From: Annona cherimola
Lineage: Eukaryota; Streptophyta; Magnoliopsida; Magnoliales; Annonaceae
Assembly (NCBI GenBank): GCA_030490835.1
Contig: CM059971.1
Coordinates: forward strand, 38,426,012-38,490,011
DNA length: 64,000 nt
Direction of reading: 5' to 3'
How positions within the stretch are numbered: the first letter of the stretch is position 1; each line of letters begins with the position of its first letter. Below, piece after piece: positions 53,567-64,000 of the stretch. The notes under the pieces are model-generated. The model did no database searches and was not told the DNA's origin. It worked only from the letters and a program-made list of their open reading frames with translations. A program made the translations under genes and the position numbers.

Positions 53567-56500
53567 AGAAGAAACAATACATCCCTTGAATTATGTTATC
53601 GCACGCCTACAGCTCCGATCGCTCTGAAAGTTGAAAAGAAATGATGCAAGGGATCCAAGAAATGATCTTTGACATCAGGAAACTGACGAGTCCCACTAGA
53701 ACTCGCGCCAGTACTAGGGCCAGTAGAGCCAAAATGAGGACCACTTAAGCTACCAGATCCTAAAACTGAAAATGACAAACTAAAATGTCAGAATAACAAG
53801 ATAACCCCCAAAATACCTGGTGACATAGGAGAAACAAGCAACGACTAAGAGGTGCTAGATTCTCCTCACCATGAGCATTGTCATCAGAAACTTCAACAAC
53901 TAAGGCAGTTGTTGAAAATCGCTAAAAGTATGAGACATGCAAAGAAAATGGAAAAGGAGGAGAAGGAAAAGTAACCAAACGAAAAAATTTACCTTCAAAA
54001 TTCACGCCCTCGCCCTCTTGGTGAATACAAGGAGCCTCCGAGTTGATTTTCCCTCTCGAACTAGATCCTGCTAAATAAGTGATTGAGATAGGAAATATCG
54101 TAAGGAATAGGCGTAATTGACAAAGTGATGTAACATACCTATGTTTCTATCATCAGAACGAGAAACTGCCTTCACAGGAGTATCTTGGGCTATAGAAGGC
54201 GGGGATTGACATGCCTCGGGAGTTCGGACCCCCAGAAAATCCCTCATGAAGGTGTTATAAAAAAATATAGGCCCGCTATCATAAGACCTCATGGGTTGGT
54301 CTATTTGACCCATATTCAGATCTACATGAAAACCTAAGAGGTCACTTAAAACATGGTCGCTGGAATCTAGCAGCATAGGGGAGTTGTTCTGCACCTCGGC
54401 ACACATTCCTTTGCCCACCTCATGGTCATTGGAAGAATTTGTAGCAACATTCGGCTCTGCTACAATCTCCCCTTCCTCGGAAGGCTCAGACTACTGGGAA
54501 GTTTCAATGGGACATGACCTTTTATTAGAATCCCCTACATCAGCTTTAGAATGTTTCACAACTTCTTCTTGCTCTGAGGAATAACAATTAGAGACAAATC
54601 CCTCATTTTATGGGTTTTCCACTTCTTGGTACAAGTGTCATGCATTGTTAATGACTCTGTAGTTTTTGAGTTGGTAGGTCAATTAGGAAACCAAAAGTGA
54701 CTGATTGGCTTTGGCGGATATACAACTTCTGGAAGCTTGATGTTGTATTCTATAAAAAGGGGGAGGAATAGATAAGGGTAAAAAAAAGAAAAAAAAGAAA
54801 GAAAGTAAGACAAGAAGGAAGAGACATACTCCAGGTCTCCATGGGCTTCTGGTCTTTTTGAGAAGCCGTCTTTTCAACAGCTAACTCCCAAAGAGTTTTT
54901 TTAGCAGGTTCGGTATTGCAGCGGATATACTCCTTTTCTTCTGCAACCCAGTCAGTGCAATGAAAGCTACACTTGACAATCCCAGGGTAAGCCCTAAAAG
55001 AATCAATGTGTTGGACACTGTGGGCTTCAGTTTCCTCTATGTCTGGTTCCTTAAAGTGTTTGATCTCAAAAGGCATCACCAAGCCCAATTCTCCCTAGCT
55101 GGTAGACAAGTCAAGAGGCTTAAAAGCCCAAAAGAGAGATTGAGAAGCAACTTGCTCAACTGCTTTCGTCGCACAAATACCATACTAATGTACGTAATCT
55201 TGGGTTGCCCGGACACGCCGGTCGAATGAAGGGAATTTCAGTTTGCAAGAGAATTTAACTCCCTCAAAATGTGAGCATACTGCAAGCCAGTGAAGAGGTC
55301 CGATGCCAACTTCCCTTTGCTACCTTGGGATATGAGGGAGATATGTAGGAATGTCCTAATCAAAGACAAACTGACGAGCAAACCTATGAGGATAATATGG
55401 TTCGACCTCAAATCGAGGACCATCCTTGCAAGTCAGAAGACCCAATTGGAGTGACAATGCAAAGTCCTTTTCATTAAGGGTCAGTTCCTCAGAAGAGAAT
55501 TTTGTCGAGCACTCGGAGGGGGCAACCATGCAGAAAAATCTCTCTTCAAAATAGCCAGTCTGAATAAGAAACTTGGTCATATCCTTAAAACTATAGCTGG
55601 TTAAGTTGCGCCTGACAAATTTCTTCAGTATCAAACCTTGAGAAGGAAATTAGGTAACTTCCTCGACTCCATAAATCTCTGAAAAATAAAACCCAAGCCA
55701 TCCAAGAAGAAAATGGGTTGGAAAATAGGAAATGGCGTACCCTGGGCCCTTTTCGTTGTAGACGATCTGATTCAGGCCCTTATAGATGTCGCACAATACT
55801 CGTGGCGCCAAAGCAAAGCGCTTGCCTTGAGCCATCTCGCAGGCGACATGAAGACACGACCATTTCACAAGATCGTAGGCCAAAGAGGAATGACAGATGA
55901 CCACGAAAATCCAAAGCCACAAAAAAGGACAAGCTTGACCTCAGGTTGCACTTGTTTAGGCGCTCGAGGGGAAGCCATAGGCTGCCTTGTGCCTTGACAT
56001 GAAATTCAGCGATATTAAAAGGCCAATTATCATTGAATACCCGTTGGTCAGAAATCCTTGAGAATAGCTCCACCCATTCTCTGGCTATGAACTTTTCTTT
56101 CTTGGTCGTCTGATATAATTCATCAAGAAGATCTACGACCTTTAAAGCTATCAGGTTCTTATTAAAGGTAGAGTTTGGAGGGGTACACTCATCAAGAGGC
56201 AATCCACATACAGGAAGACAGCATATCCCCTTCAGGTCCCACAAAGTAATGCTCATCTCCCCAAATGAAAAATATAAAAAAGTGGGTTGCTGATGACCAG
56301 AAACTGACAAAGGCATTAATAATGTTATTGTCCTTCCAAAAACCTTCCCCAGTGGCTAAGATCGCATCTTTCACGCCAGCAGCCGTAAGCACGCCTCATG
56401 ATGGGAAACCAAGTGTTGTCCCCATTGATCGAAGCCCGGAATGTTGCCCAAGCAACCGCGGTAGACATTCACACCTTCCTTGTAGATAAAAAAATAGTTT

Positions 56501-57194
56501 TCTAGTTCATTTTGCAACCATCGAGGAGTCTCCACGATAAAATCATGAGGGTTACCTAGTATTCTAGTAGGAAAAAGAAAACAACCTGAAAAAGTCTTGC
56601 GGGGGTCAATTGCGGTGACACTTTTTTCTAAAATATAACCCTCCTGGCAGTCCAAGTGCTTAGTGAAAATTTTCTCTTGAATCATGAAAATCCAAGTGGA
56701 GTGGCTAGAAATGTCTTCTATAAGATAACAACGCATAGGGCTAAAGTGAGAAGGCCCTTATGAACATTGAAAGTGTTCATGACTTGCCAAGGCGGGATAC
56801 CATCCAAAATAAGGAGTGCAACCTCTACAAGGGCGACCAAAAAAGAGATCATATTTCTTATCACTTTGAGGAGTTTTCTTTGGAGCACGCTACCTCTTCT
56901 TAGACATCATTCGTCCTTTAAAAAAATTTTCTTAGCATATTCTTTCTTTATTGATGAGGATTTTTGCCTTCTAAGCCCTTCACGAGCATATTGATTAGGA
57001 GTCTTGCATTTTTTTTGCAAGGAGAGGCGATAATGGGGGCACCGTAGTAGAGACTGCCTCGGAAAAGGGGCCACAATATCTTTTGACTTTTCCAAAGAAC
57101 GCTGCTTTCTCACCGCTGATCTCTCTCTGGGTGAAAGAGCGGGAAATTCAGGAGAAGAAAGATCAGATTTGGCCTCTAGTAACTTTGAAGCCAT
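53027..57194 (-). pseudogene. Antisense plant-mobile-domain-like gene of the giant element
   Basis: On the minus strand a likely start ATG lies at 57194-57192 (MASKLLEAKSDLSSPEFPAL). It is followed by shifted pieces: IFTKHLDCQEGYILEKSV and FWKDNNIINAF, FSFGEMSITLWDLKGICCLP with VCGLPLDE (56316-55780), and YFPTHFLLGWLGFYFSEIYG (55650-55760). This order matches the PMD fold (G-E-x-T-x-T-L-x-D, ... W-L-G-x-Y). The 3' part 53566-53027 encodes a charged coiled-coil-like segment. Antisense ORFs in this position are known for Tat elements. Introns cannot be separated from frameshifts by eye. Confidence 0.68.
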
Positions 57195-57920
57195 TATCTG
57201 CACGATTAAAGGGAATAGTATTAGACTTGCAAAAAAAATAGAGAGAGAGAGAGAGCTTGAAAAACCCCAAATCATGGTTGACGACAAGACTAAAAGGCCA
57301 AGGCATCAGGTGGGTTTTGATAGTACATAAAGGCAGGCCAAACACTCTTTTTTTTAAAAAAAAGGGTAGTGGGACATCTTCTACAGCTCGATGAGGAAAA
57401 TAAGAAGAAGGTATGAGGAGATAAGTAGGGTGTTAAAAAAAAGGGGGGGTAAGCACAACCGTACAAGTCGCTGGTGACGATACGCAGCGAAATGAAAAGA
57501 ACGGATAGCAAAGCCGGAGGAGCTTGACTTGCAGTACAGAAGAATGCTGAGGAAGTTGCTGGTATTTATAGAAGTAGCTGCTAATAAGACCGTTGCATGC
57601 TTCGCCACAGAACCGCGTGTAAATGATTTTTCAAAAAAGAAGTTAATACTCTTTCTCTCTGGCATATGCCCTTGATGTCATAGAAAAGTCCCCCACGCAA
57701 ACTCAAATTACAAAAACAGTAGCACGCATAACTTCCACAAAAGGACAAAATTTTTAGCACATTAAATGCATCAGGTTCCCTTGTCCATCAAGACATATGA
57801 AAGATTGGTGCACCTTTTGTCCATTGAAATATATGAAGGGATATAGACATCCCAGATCGTTAAAAGTGGTGGGCCCTGCGAAAGGTTTAAAAAATGCTTA
57901 TATTAATTCACATGATTTTT

Positions 57921-57934
57921 TTTGAAAGGGGGCA
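57921..57934 (+). other. Polypurine tract of the giant element
   Basis: TTTGAAAGGGGGCA, with an 11-base purine-rich core, sits three bases before the right LTR. This is the usual plus-strand primer position. Confidence 0.7.
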
Positions 57935-59187
57935 TTTTGACGCGGCACAATATGAACCGTGGGCCCACTGCAAGATCATGAAATTACAAATGGCTGATAA
58001 AAAAATCGCACTCAAATCTGATGCACCAGCAGCAAAGGGCGGTCGAGGTGCTTCTGAGAGGTGGGGAAGAAGCGTATATCCCCACCAGCCCGACGACGAG
58101 CGTGGGTTCAAATGATCAGTCGGTGGTGGACCAGGCGGCGAAAAAGAAAGAATATCCAATCGACCTCTTGTTGCCTGACATCAAGAGCGGCATCTATGGC
58201 ATTGACGAATTCAGGATGTACATCTTCAAAGTGAAGCCTTGCTCGAGGGCCTACTCCCATGACTGGACGGAGTGCCAGTTCACCCCGGCGAGAATGCCCG
58301 ACAACGCGATCCACGCAAGTACCATTGCAATTGCGTGCCCTGCCCAGAATACAGGAAAGGATCATGCCTGCAAGGCGACCACTGCAAATATGCACATGGG
58401 GTATTCGAGTGTTAGCTCCATCCAGCTCAGTACCGCACCCGCCTTTGCAAAGATGAGACCAATTGCACCTGGAGAGTGTGCTTCTTAGACCACAAGAAGG
58501 AAGAGCTTCACCCCCTGTACGCGTCAACGAGCTTGGCGGTGCCTTCTCCCCAGTCAAGTGGGGTCGGCGTCTCTCCCTTGGACATGGCCTCCATGAGCCC
58601 CCTTTCTCTTGGCGGCTCTTAGAATATGCTGATGATGTCCAACTCATGCCACCCATGTCTCCCTCATCATCGCCTTCTGCAGCCGCAATGGGAGGGGCTG
58701 CCTGGCAGCCCCAGCTCCCTCGTACCGGCTGAAGGCGACTTTGAGCGCTAGAGATTTGGAGCTGGACAAGGATTTGCTTGGGGTAAATAGCCTGCAGCAG
58801 CAACAACAATTGATGGGTGAGATCTCTAATCTCTCTGGCCGGCAGAGTGCTTTGACCACTGCAGCCGTGCTCGCGGCTTTGTTTAGCAAAAAATTCAACC
58901 ACATAAATGCCGTGGCACCCACCAACTTGGACGAGATGTTAGGGTCGGTGGACTCTTCGTCTCTCTCTGAATTGCAAGGACTTCAACTAAAGGTTGTAGC
59001 AGTTGCAACCGCTTCCTCAGTAGCTCTGTACCAATCGGGAGCTTCCTCAGCTTCGTTGTACTAGACTCAGCAGAACATGAGCTAGCAGATGCAATCTGGC
59101 TTCGGCAGCAACATGGCAGCCTCTTCTCCGTCGAGGGCGGCGTCATCATCTTTCGGGCTCGATCCTTTGTCCGCAGTGGCTGCCACT

Positions 59188-60839
59188 TGTTGGAAATATG
59201 TGGAAAACAAATTAAATCTATGTTTTGATGATTAACAAATCAATTTGAGTAAGTCTTGGCTACTAACATATTTGTGGATATGTTTAAGGGATATACATTT
59301 GAAGAACATAAAGCATGGAAGGCCAAGTCGTTCCCCAAGTCGACTCCAAGATCGACTTGAAAGTGCCAAAACTGTCCAGAGTTGAAATGGGAAGAAGAGC
59401 AGGTGAAGTCGCAGGCCAAGTCGACTCCACTTGCGACTTGGGAAGCCAAGTCGCAAACGAAGTTGACTCCAGCATCGACTTCAGATGCTAAAATCACTCC
59501 AGAGTTGAATTTGGGAGAGAAGTATACCGAAGTCGCAGTCGAAGTCGACTTCAGTTGCGACTTGGGCGAAGTCGCAGACGAAGTCGACCCCGAGTTCGAC
59601 TTGACGTCCTTCAAAGTCCAAAATACAGATTCAAGTTCTTTTTCAAGATCAACTTAAGATTCTCAAGTCCAAGGCAAAGCTTCAAGCATATTTTAAGATG
59701 AAGAAATTCAAGATATGAAGACTAATATCAAAATAAAGCAAGATGCATGAATCAAAGGCAAATCAATCATACAAGTTTTCAAGCTTCACATGGTCTACAG
59801 AATATTAGTGAAGTAAAGAAGTCAAGCAAGTTAAAGGGAAGACAAAATGATCCAAGAAGATATGAAAAATGCAAAACAAGCAAAAGGCATGAAGGAACAA
59901 AGCATTCCGGAAATTATTCAAGTTCATCAAGCCAACTGACGAAGTGAAGTCGCACCCGAAGTCGACTTCACTTGCGACTTGGGTCAAGTCGATGCCCAAG
60001 TCAACCCGACCTGGAACTTGAAGTTGCGAACAGAAGGCGAAGTCGCACCCGAAGTCGACTCCATCTGCGACTTGGGCGAAGTCGCATCCGAAGTCGACTC
60101 CGCCTGTGACTTGGGTCGCAACGGTCAGAATTTATTCGAACGTTGGCGCATTTAATGCGCGCCACCTACCTTCGAACGTTCGGATTCCCTCAAAAATTAT
60201 AAAAGGCATTCATTGTGGACGAGGGAAGTAGCTGAGAATCATTAAGTGTGCTTAACTCCTATATTCAAGAGCTCTAAAGAGATCAAGCCATTCAAAGAGG
60301 AAGAACTTTGCTTCAAATTGCAAGAGCTACATTTCTGAATCTTCAAAGTCTACATTACGAGTTCTTCTCTGCGCCAAATTGCTTCTACACATCTGTAAAG
60401 TGTAGACTCCTTTTGTTATTTCATTTTGTTGTATTGAACTTGATTTAGTTTGAGGAACTAAGATCAAGTGTAAGCAAAGTAGTGTGTGATTGGAGTGGAA
60501 CTCATCACCTACTTGTGCTGTGTTGTGTTGAAGCCCCCTAGAGCTGGAATCTAGAAGAGAGCAGTGGCTCTAATTGTATTTGAAGAATACAATAGTGGAA
60601 CCCAAGTCACAAGGAGTGTGAGCTTGGAAGAGTGGAGTAGGGAGGTTGCCCGAACCACTATAAAAATCTTGTGTGCTTGATTTATATTTCTGCTCTCTAC
60701 ATTATATTGCTTTCCATTTCGTTTCTTCATTAAGGGGACTAGATTAATCCGGGGTAAAGTTTCTGTTTAAGTTATAAATTTTTAAATACCCAATTCACCC
60801 CTCCCCTCTTGGGTAATTGCCATCAACTCGGGACCAACA
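59188..60839 (+). mobile_element. Solo LTR of the copia family, inside the right LTR
   Basis: The ends TGTTGGAAATATG and GGGACCAACA are flanked by CCACT at 59183-59187 and 60840-60844. 1652 bp. It matches the copia LTR at 31669-33303: TATGTTTTGATGATTAA near the start, AAGTCGCA/GTCGACT motifs in U3, the CCCCTAGAGCTGGAATCTAG-like block and the end. A TATA box TATAAAAGG is at 60198-60206. Its insertion breaks the captured CCCH frame. Confidence 0.9.
59310..60120. repeat. Array of AAGTCGCA / GTCGACT motifs in copia U3
   Basis: At least fifteen copies of GTCGACT, AAGTCGCA and TGCGACTTGGG alternate at irregular spacing (for example 59420-59480, 59540-59600, 59945-60120). Many pairs are inverted and could form short hairpins. 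The homologous LTR at 31669-33303 has the same array (31800-32600). Confidence 0.8.
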
Positions 60840-61819
60840 CCACTGTCATGAACTCGAGGGCCACAGCGTTCGCGAAGCAAAGCCAGAGCTTCTCCGAGCG
60901 GGCGGCAATGAGCGGTCATCTAGGCCTCACAGTCATGGCGACCAAATCCTCTACCACATCACCAATTCTATTGAATTGGGGCTCACCCAATGGAAAGTTG
61001 AACTAGGGGATCCAAGGGGAAGAGCTGAACAAGCTAAGGAAGTTAGCATCTTTGGGAATCTGCAGCGGCGGTGCTCCAACACCATGAATGATTCTGGCTG
61101 TAGTTTCCTGACTCTTAGGATTCCGCCACCACACAAACATCGAAGTCCGGCTTGTGGGCAATACGAAGATGAAATGCTGCACCAGGTCCGTGATCTGGTT
61201 AAGACAAAAGCTAACTTGAATAGAACTGCCAAACTGGAACCTCTTTTTGAATTCCAATCATTAGTGTTAAATCAAAATATTGAAATCCCAAATGCAATTT
61301 CAAAAGTTGATCGTGGTCCAACGACTATCTCTGTACTTGGTTCCGAGGCAAGTGGACTACAGTGGCAAGGAAGAGAAGTCAAAAAGCTTGAAGGGATACC
61401 AGTTGTCTGGTACAACCTCGAGTCAACACGCAAAAGATCAACTACGTGACATGTATCCTGCCATCCTTTTCATGTGCAACATGGCAGCAAATGCACCGCT
61501 GAACCACACTACCCACTGTACTATTTTTCGTGGCACACGTGGCAAGACCTGCTGGAATGATATTTCGCTAGTCATGCAATAGATGTTGCACGGAAGCCAT
61601 TTCTTGACGCCCAAGTACAATACTACCACGGAACTATCGCATATAGGCTGTGAAGCCACGAAATTACACCCTCTTTAAGCCCATTTCAAAATTTTACGCA
61701 GAACTAACATTTCGCAAGAATGGTCTTGCACTAGCCTCTTTGCACCCGCGGAATAGAATTCCGCATGAAGAAAACTTCTCAAAACCAAATGTGTCCGCGG
61801 AGCCCATGCAAACGGTACC

Positions 61820-61835
61820 TTATCTTAAAGGCCTT

Positions 61836-61874
<39 letters not shown>

Positions 61875-61960
61875 TTCTAAAATATATATATCTTAAAGAC
61901 CTTCAAAAAATATATATTATTTTCTAAAATATATATCTTAAACGCCTTCAAAATATATAT

Positions 61961-61991
<31 letters not shown>

Positions 61992-62065
61992 CTTAAAGGC
62001 CTTCAAAAAAATATATATGTTATTTTCTAAAATATATATCTTAAAGGCCTTCAAAAATATATGTG
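61820..62065. repeat. Tandem AT-rich repeat, unit of about 50 bp
   Basis: Five TCTTAAAGGCCTTCAA-type boxes (with variants GACC and CGCC) separated by TATATATTATTTTCTAAAATAT-like spacers and a pure (AT)n run at 61838-61870. The left LTR has only two such boxes (39166-39220). Confidence 0.75.
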
Positions 62066-63508
62066 TTATTTTTTTTAAAAAAATACATATATATACTTCC
62101 CCCCAAGAAGATACTCTCCAGGTGGTGGGTTGAATTGATACATGGGGCTAAGTATTTTCCCTCCTATTAAAAAAATCACTTTTGTTTTCAGTCAACCCAA
62201 ACCTTGATGTCCGAATAAAGCTACTATGTCAACTTGCTGTGCTGCCGGAATGGGGTCGTCAAACCTCCTGGTTTTCATGATTTGAGCAATCAATTTGTGA
62301 TGAATCTAAATAGATCCTATTATTGCTATAGTAAGAGAGTTCTTGAAATAGACCTACTACTGACACTTTACCCTCACTTGAGGAATATGTGTGACCTGCT
62401 TGGCTTGCTAAATGATAGCGACCTATGGACATGCAAATTAAAAAAGAGAGAGAAGTAGTCTTGTATGAGAAAACTATGAAAACTCTCTTCTTTACTCAAG
62501 ATTGGAAATTTATAGATCCATTGCGATTTGTACACATGTAAATTCTACACAGTTCAAACATGAAAATCAAAGCGGGTAATTTTTATTCCCATCTCTCCAT
62601 TGGGCCTAATACCCCACATTTGGGCCCATAACCTCACTTGTTCTAAGTTTTACTTAACTCCTAAAATAGGCCCCAGTTGGGCCCAAAACCATTTCGCAGG
62701 CCCTATTGAGCCCAGAACTCTTTAGTAAGTCCAGTCGGGCCCCAAAACCTTCAAAAGCCTTCGCAACAAGCCTATTTGGACCAAAAATACTCAAATGAGC
62801 CCACTCGGGCCCAAATTGGGTGAGTCAAGCCCAATTAGGCCCAAACTCTTTTCAACTAGCCTAGTTGGGCCCAAACCTTTCTAGTTGGTCCAAGTGGACC
62901 CAATCATATTTCAAAGTTTGGTTAAATCCAATTCTTAGTGAAACCACCTAATTTCAATCTAGAGACTGAATGCGGGACATGCTGGCTTACTAAACTAAAA
63001 GCTGGAGATGCTAGTCTGCTGCGTAAATTCGGAAGCTAAGAGCGCACTTAGCTTATTGTGTAGGGTCACTAGTGTAGCCGACGGGCCCCTCACTAGTCCC
63101 AGATCGAGTCATTGCTGGTCGACGGGGTAAGCGTAAACTCACATTTAAGTCATGGTGCGTGACATCATGTGCCACCCCCATTTTTAAGTCACGGAGCGAG
63201 GTGAAGTGTACTCACTTATCTTTGTATTTTCATGAGACACGATTTTTCGTGCATTTATAAAGCCATAGAAAGATCTTCTAGGCATTTTATCATCATTTTA
63301 ATAAATAATCATTTTTTGTGGACTATTGTATTCAGCTTTTTCAATCAAGAATTTTCTCGTCAAAGATGTAAAATCAGAGTGTGGAACACAATGCAAAATA
63401 TTTCTGCGATATACTTTTCGGACTCAATTAAAGAATTAAATGCTTTAAAATTTTATTAGGGAATTAATTAGGCATTGATTTTCAATAAAAAATTTTGAGG
63501 CCAGAACA

Positions 63509-63608
63509 GTATTGAACAATGAAAAAGTCAATTTAGAAAAATTAGATGCCAAAAGTGAAAAGATAATATTTTTTGGATATTCAACAAATAACAAAGCATA
63601 TAGAGTTT
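63509..63608 (+). pseudogene. copia integrase, second part after the gypsy insertion
   Basis: After the second GTATT the sequence reads LNNEKVNLEKLDAKSEK followed by IIFFGYSTNNKAYRVL, the usual end of the copia integrase (F-x-G-Y-S-x-x-x-K-A-Y-R). It continues the frame left at 36747 and ends where another LTR begins at 63609. Confidence 0.85.
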
Positions 63609-64000
63609 TGATAACTCGTATTTTTACGAGTTATCATGGCCTATTTCAGACTTAATTTGTGTGTTAGTTCAAGAGATTAGGCTTAGTTTGCACTCTTTTA
63701 GCTTAATTTTCATCCGCTTTGCTTTTTAGGAGCATTAATTATTTTTAGGCAATTTTAGCATTAATTAGGCAATTTTAGTTTATTTTTTTTAGCTTTTCCA
63801 TTTTTTGTAGGAAGGACAGGATGTACGGCAACAGAGCGGATGAGTTGAAGGCAAGCTGAGGCATCGAGAGGCAGGGAGTTGGCGCCCAGGCGCCACCCTA
63901 CACGCCTTGACCATTTGCAGCACACAGCTGACATGAAGGAGCAGTCCAAAGAGTTGGCGCCCAGGCGCCACCCAGGGGCACCCAGGCGCCACTTAATCAA
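63609..64000. mobile_element. Start of another LTR inserted in the copia integrase, partial
   Basis: Copia similarity stops at AGAGTTT and a new sequence starts TGATAACTCGTA...TACGAGTTATCA, a 5' hairpin-like start typical of some gypsy LTRs. It holds repeated GGCGCCCAGGCGCCACC units (63881-63898, 63956-63973, and a variant at 63975-63992) and runs off the window, so type and orientation are not certain. Confidence 0.6.

Larger units (their letters stand above)
58021..61449 (+). pseudogene. Captured RR-TZF CCCH zinc-finger gene fragment, right LTR copy
   Basis: This copy starts at ATG 58021 (MHQQQRAVEVLLRGG) and matches the left LTR copy. Finger 1 is intact (C-x7-C-x5-C-x3-H around 58345-58402) after a frameshift near 58275. 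A TAG at 58413-58415 replaces the tryptophan codon between the fingers. Finger 2 is intact in its spacing (58446-58496). The glutamine-rich segment and the region to 59064 are open across the site where the left copy is shifted. A copia solo LTR (59188-60839) splits the frame before MNSRATAFAKQSQSF. The tail after the family C-terminus is also present here (61070-61440), with shifts. Confidence 0.83.
36753..63508 (+). mobile_element. Giant Tat-lineage Ty3/gypsy element with captured CCCH gene in its LTRs
   Basis: 26.76 kb, with ends TGACGGGGCAC and AGAACA and the target duplication GTATT at 36748-36752 and 63509-63513. LTRs lie at 36753-40673 and 57938-63508, a primer site at 40675 and a polypurine tract at 57921-57934. 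Internal order is leader and gag, protease, RT, RNase H, a second (archaeal-type) RNase H and integrase, then an antisense plant-mobile-domain-like region. The dual RNase H and antisense ORF are known marks of the Tat lineage. About 5 percent mismatch in a 265-base stretch of the two LTRs. Later insertions: solo LTR 44483-47144, MITEs 47941-48231 and 51143-51422, solo LTR 59188-60839. All genes are broken. Confidence 0.9.
57938..63508 (+). repeat. Right LTR of the giant gypsy element
   Basis: It starts TGACGCGGCACAATATG after a polypurine tract and ends AGAACA before GTATT. It is homologous to the left LTR along its length. It contains a 1652-bp solo LTR (59188-60839), lacks about 180 bp that in the left LTR include the TATA box, and has five instead of two TCTTAAAGGCCTTCAA-type units (61820-62050). 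Confidence 0.88.

Noticed and set aside
58108..58902. 264-codon minus-strand frame
   Set aside because: It is the shadow of the captured CCCH sequence read on the other strand, as shown by the zinc-finger motifs on the plus strand.

Overview
The window is nuclear DNA of a flowering plant. The evidence is a GT-AG spliced host gene of a plant-specific family, plant Ty3/gypsy and Ty1/copia retrotransposons, RTE-like LINE remnants and many small inverted-repeat elements. The sequence does not let me narrow the species. I see no tRNA, rRNA or CRISPR locus. All comparisons were made by eye.

Host gene (6056-24574, +): one real gene, a CBSCBSPB-type protein with four CBS motifs, a PB1 domain and a C-terminal membrane anchor. 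Thirteen exons join in one open frame (498 residues visible). The N-terminal exon or exons were not found and may lie before the window. Its introns are full of transposons. The largest (11219-20540) holds an RTE-like LINE remnant that is split by a 3.66-kb palindromic element (12502-16161). That element consists of two inverted U3 halves of an LTR and is flanked by the 5-bp target duplication TATTG.

24.6-31.7 kb: no convincing gene. It holds foldback MITEs, a hAT-like element with telomere-like CCCTAA runs, a 27-base G tract and a degraded gypsy LTR with a primer-site-like motif. The hAT-like element at 22.9-24.1 kb lies in the last intron of the host gene.

31.7-64.0 kb: a nested retrotransposon stack. 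A copia element (LTR 31669-33303) was interrupted by a MITE and then by a giant Tat-lineage gypsy element, 36753-63508 (26.8 kb, TG...CA ends, target duplication GTATT). The copia integrase frame resumes exactly after it. The giant element contains gag, protease, RT, RNase H, a second archaeal-type RNase H and integrase, all broken. It also has a long antisense region resembling the plant mobile domain. It carries a solo LTR of another gypsy family (44483-47144), two MITEs of one family, and a copia solo LTR (59188-60839) inside its right LTR. Another LTR begins at 63609 and runs off the window.

The most unusual feature is that both LTRs of the giant element carry, in U3 and in the sense direction, a fragment of a plant RR-TZF CCCH zinc-finger gene fused to an unrecognised tail. 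The damage I checked in detail is private to one LTR copy, so the captured frame may still have been open when the element inserted.
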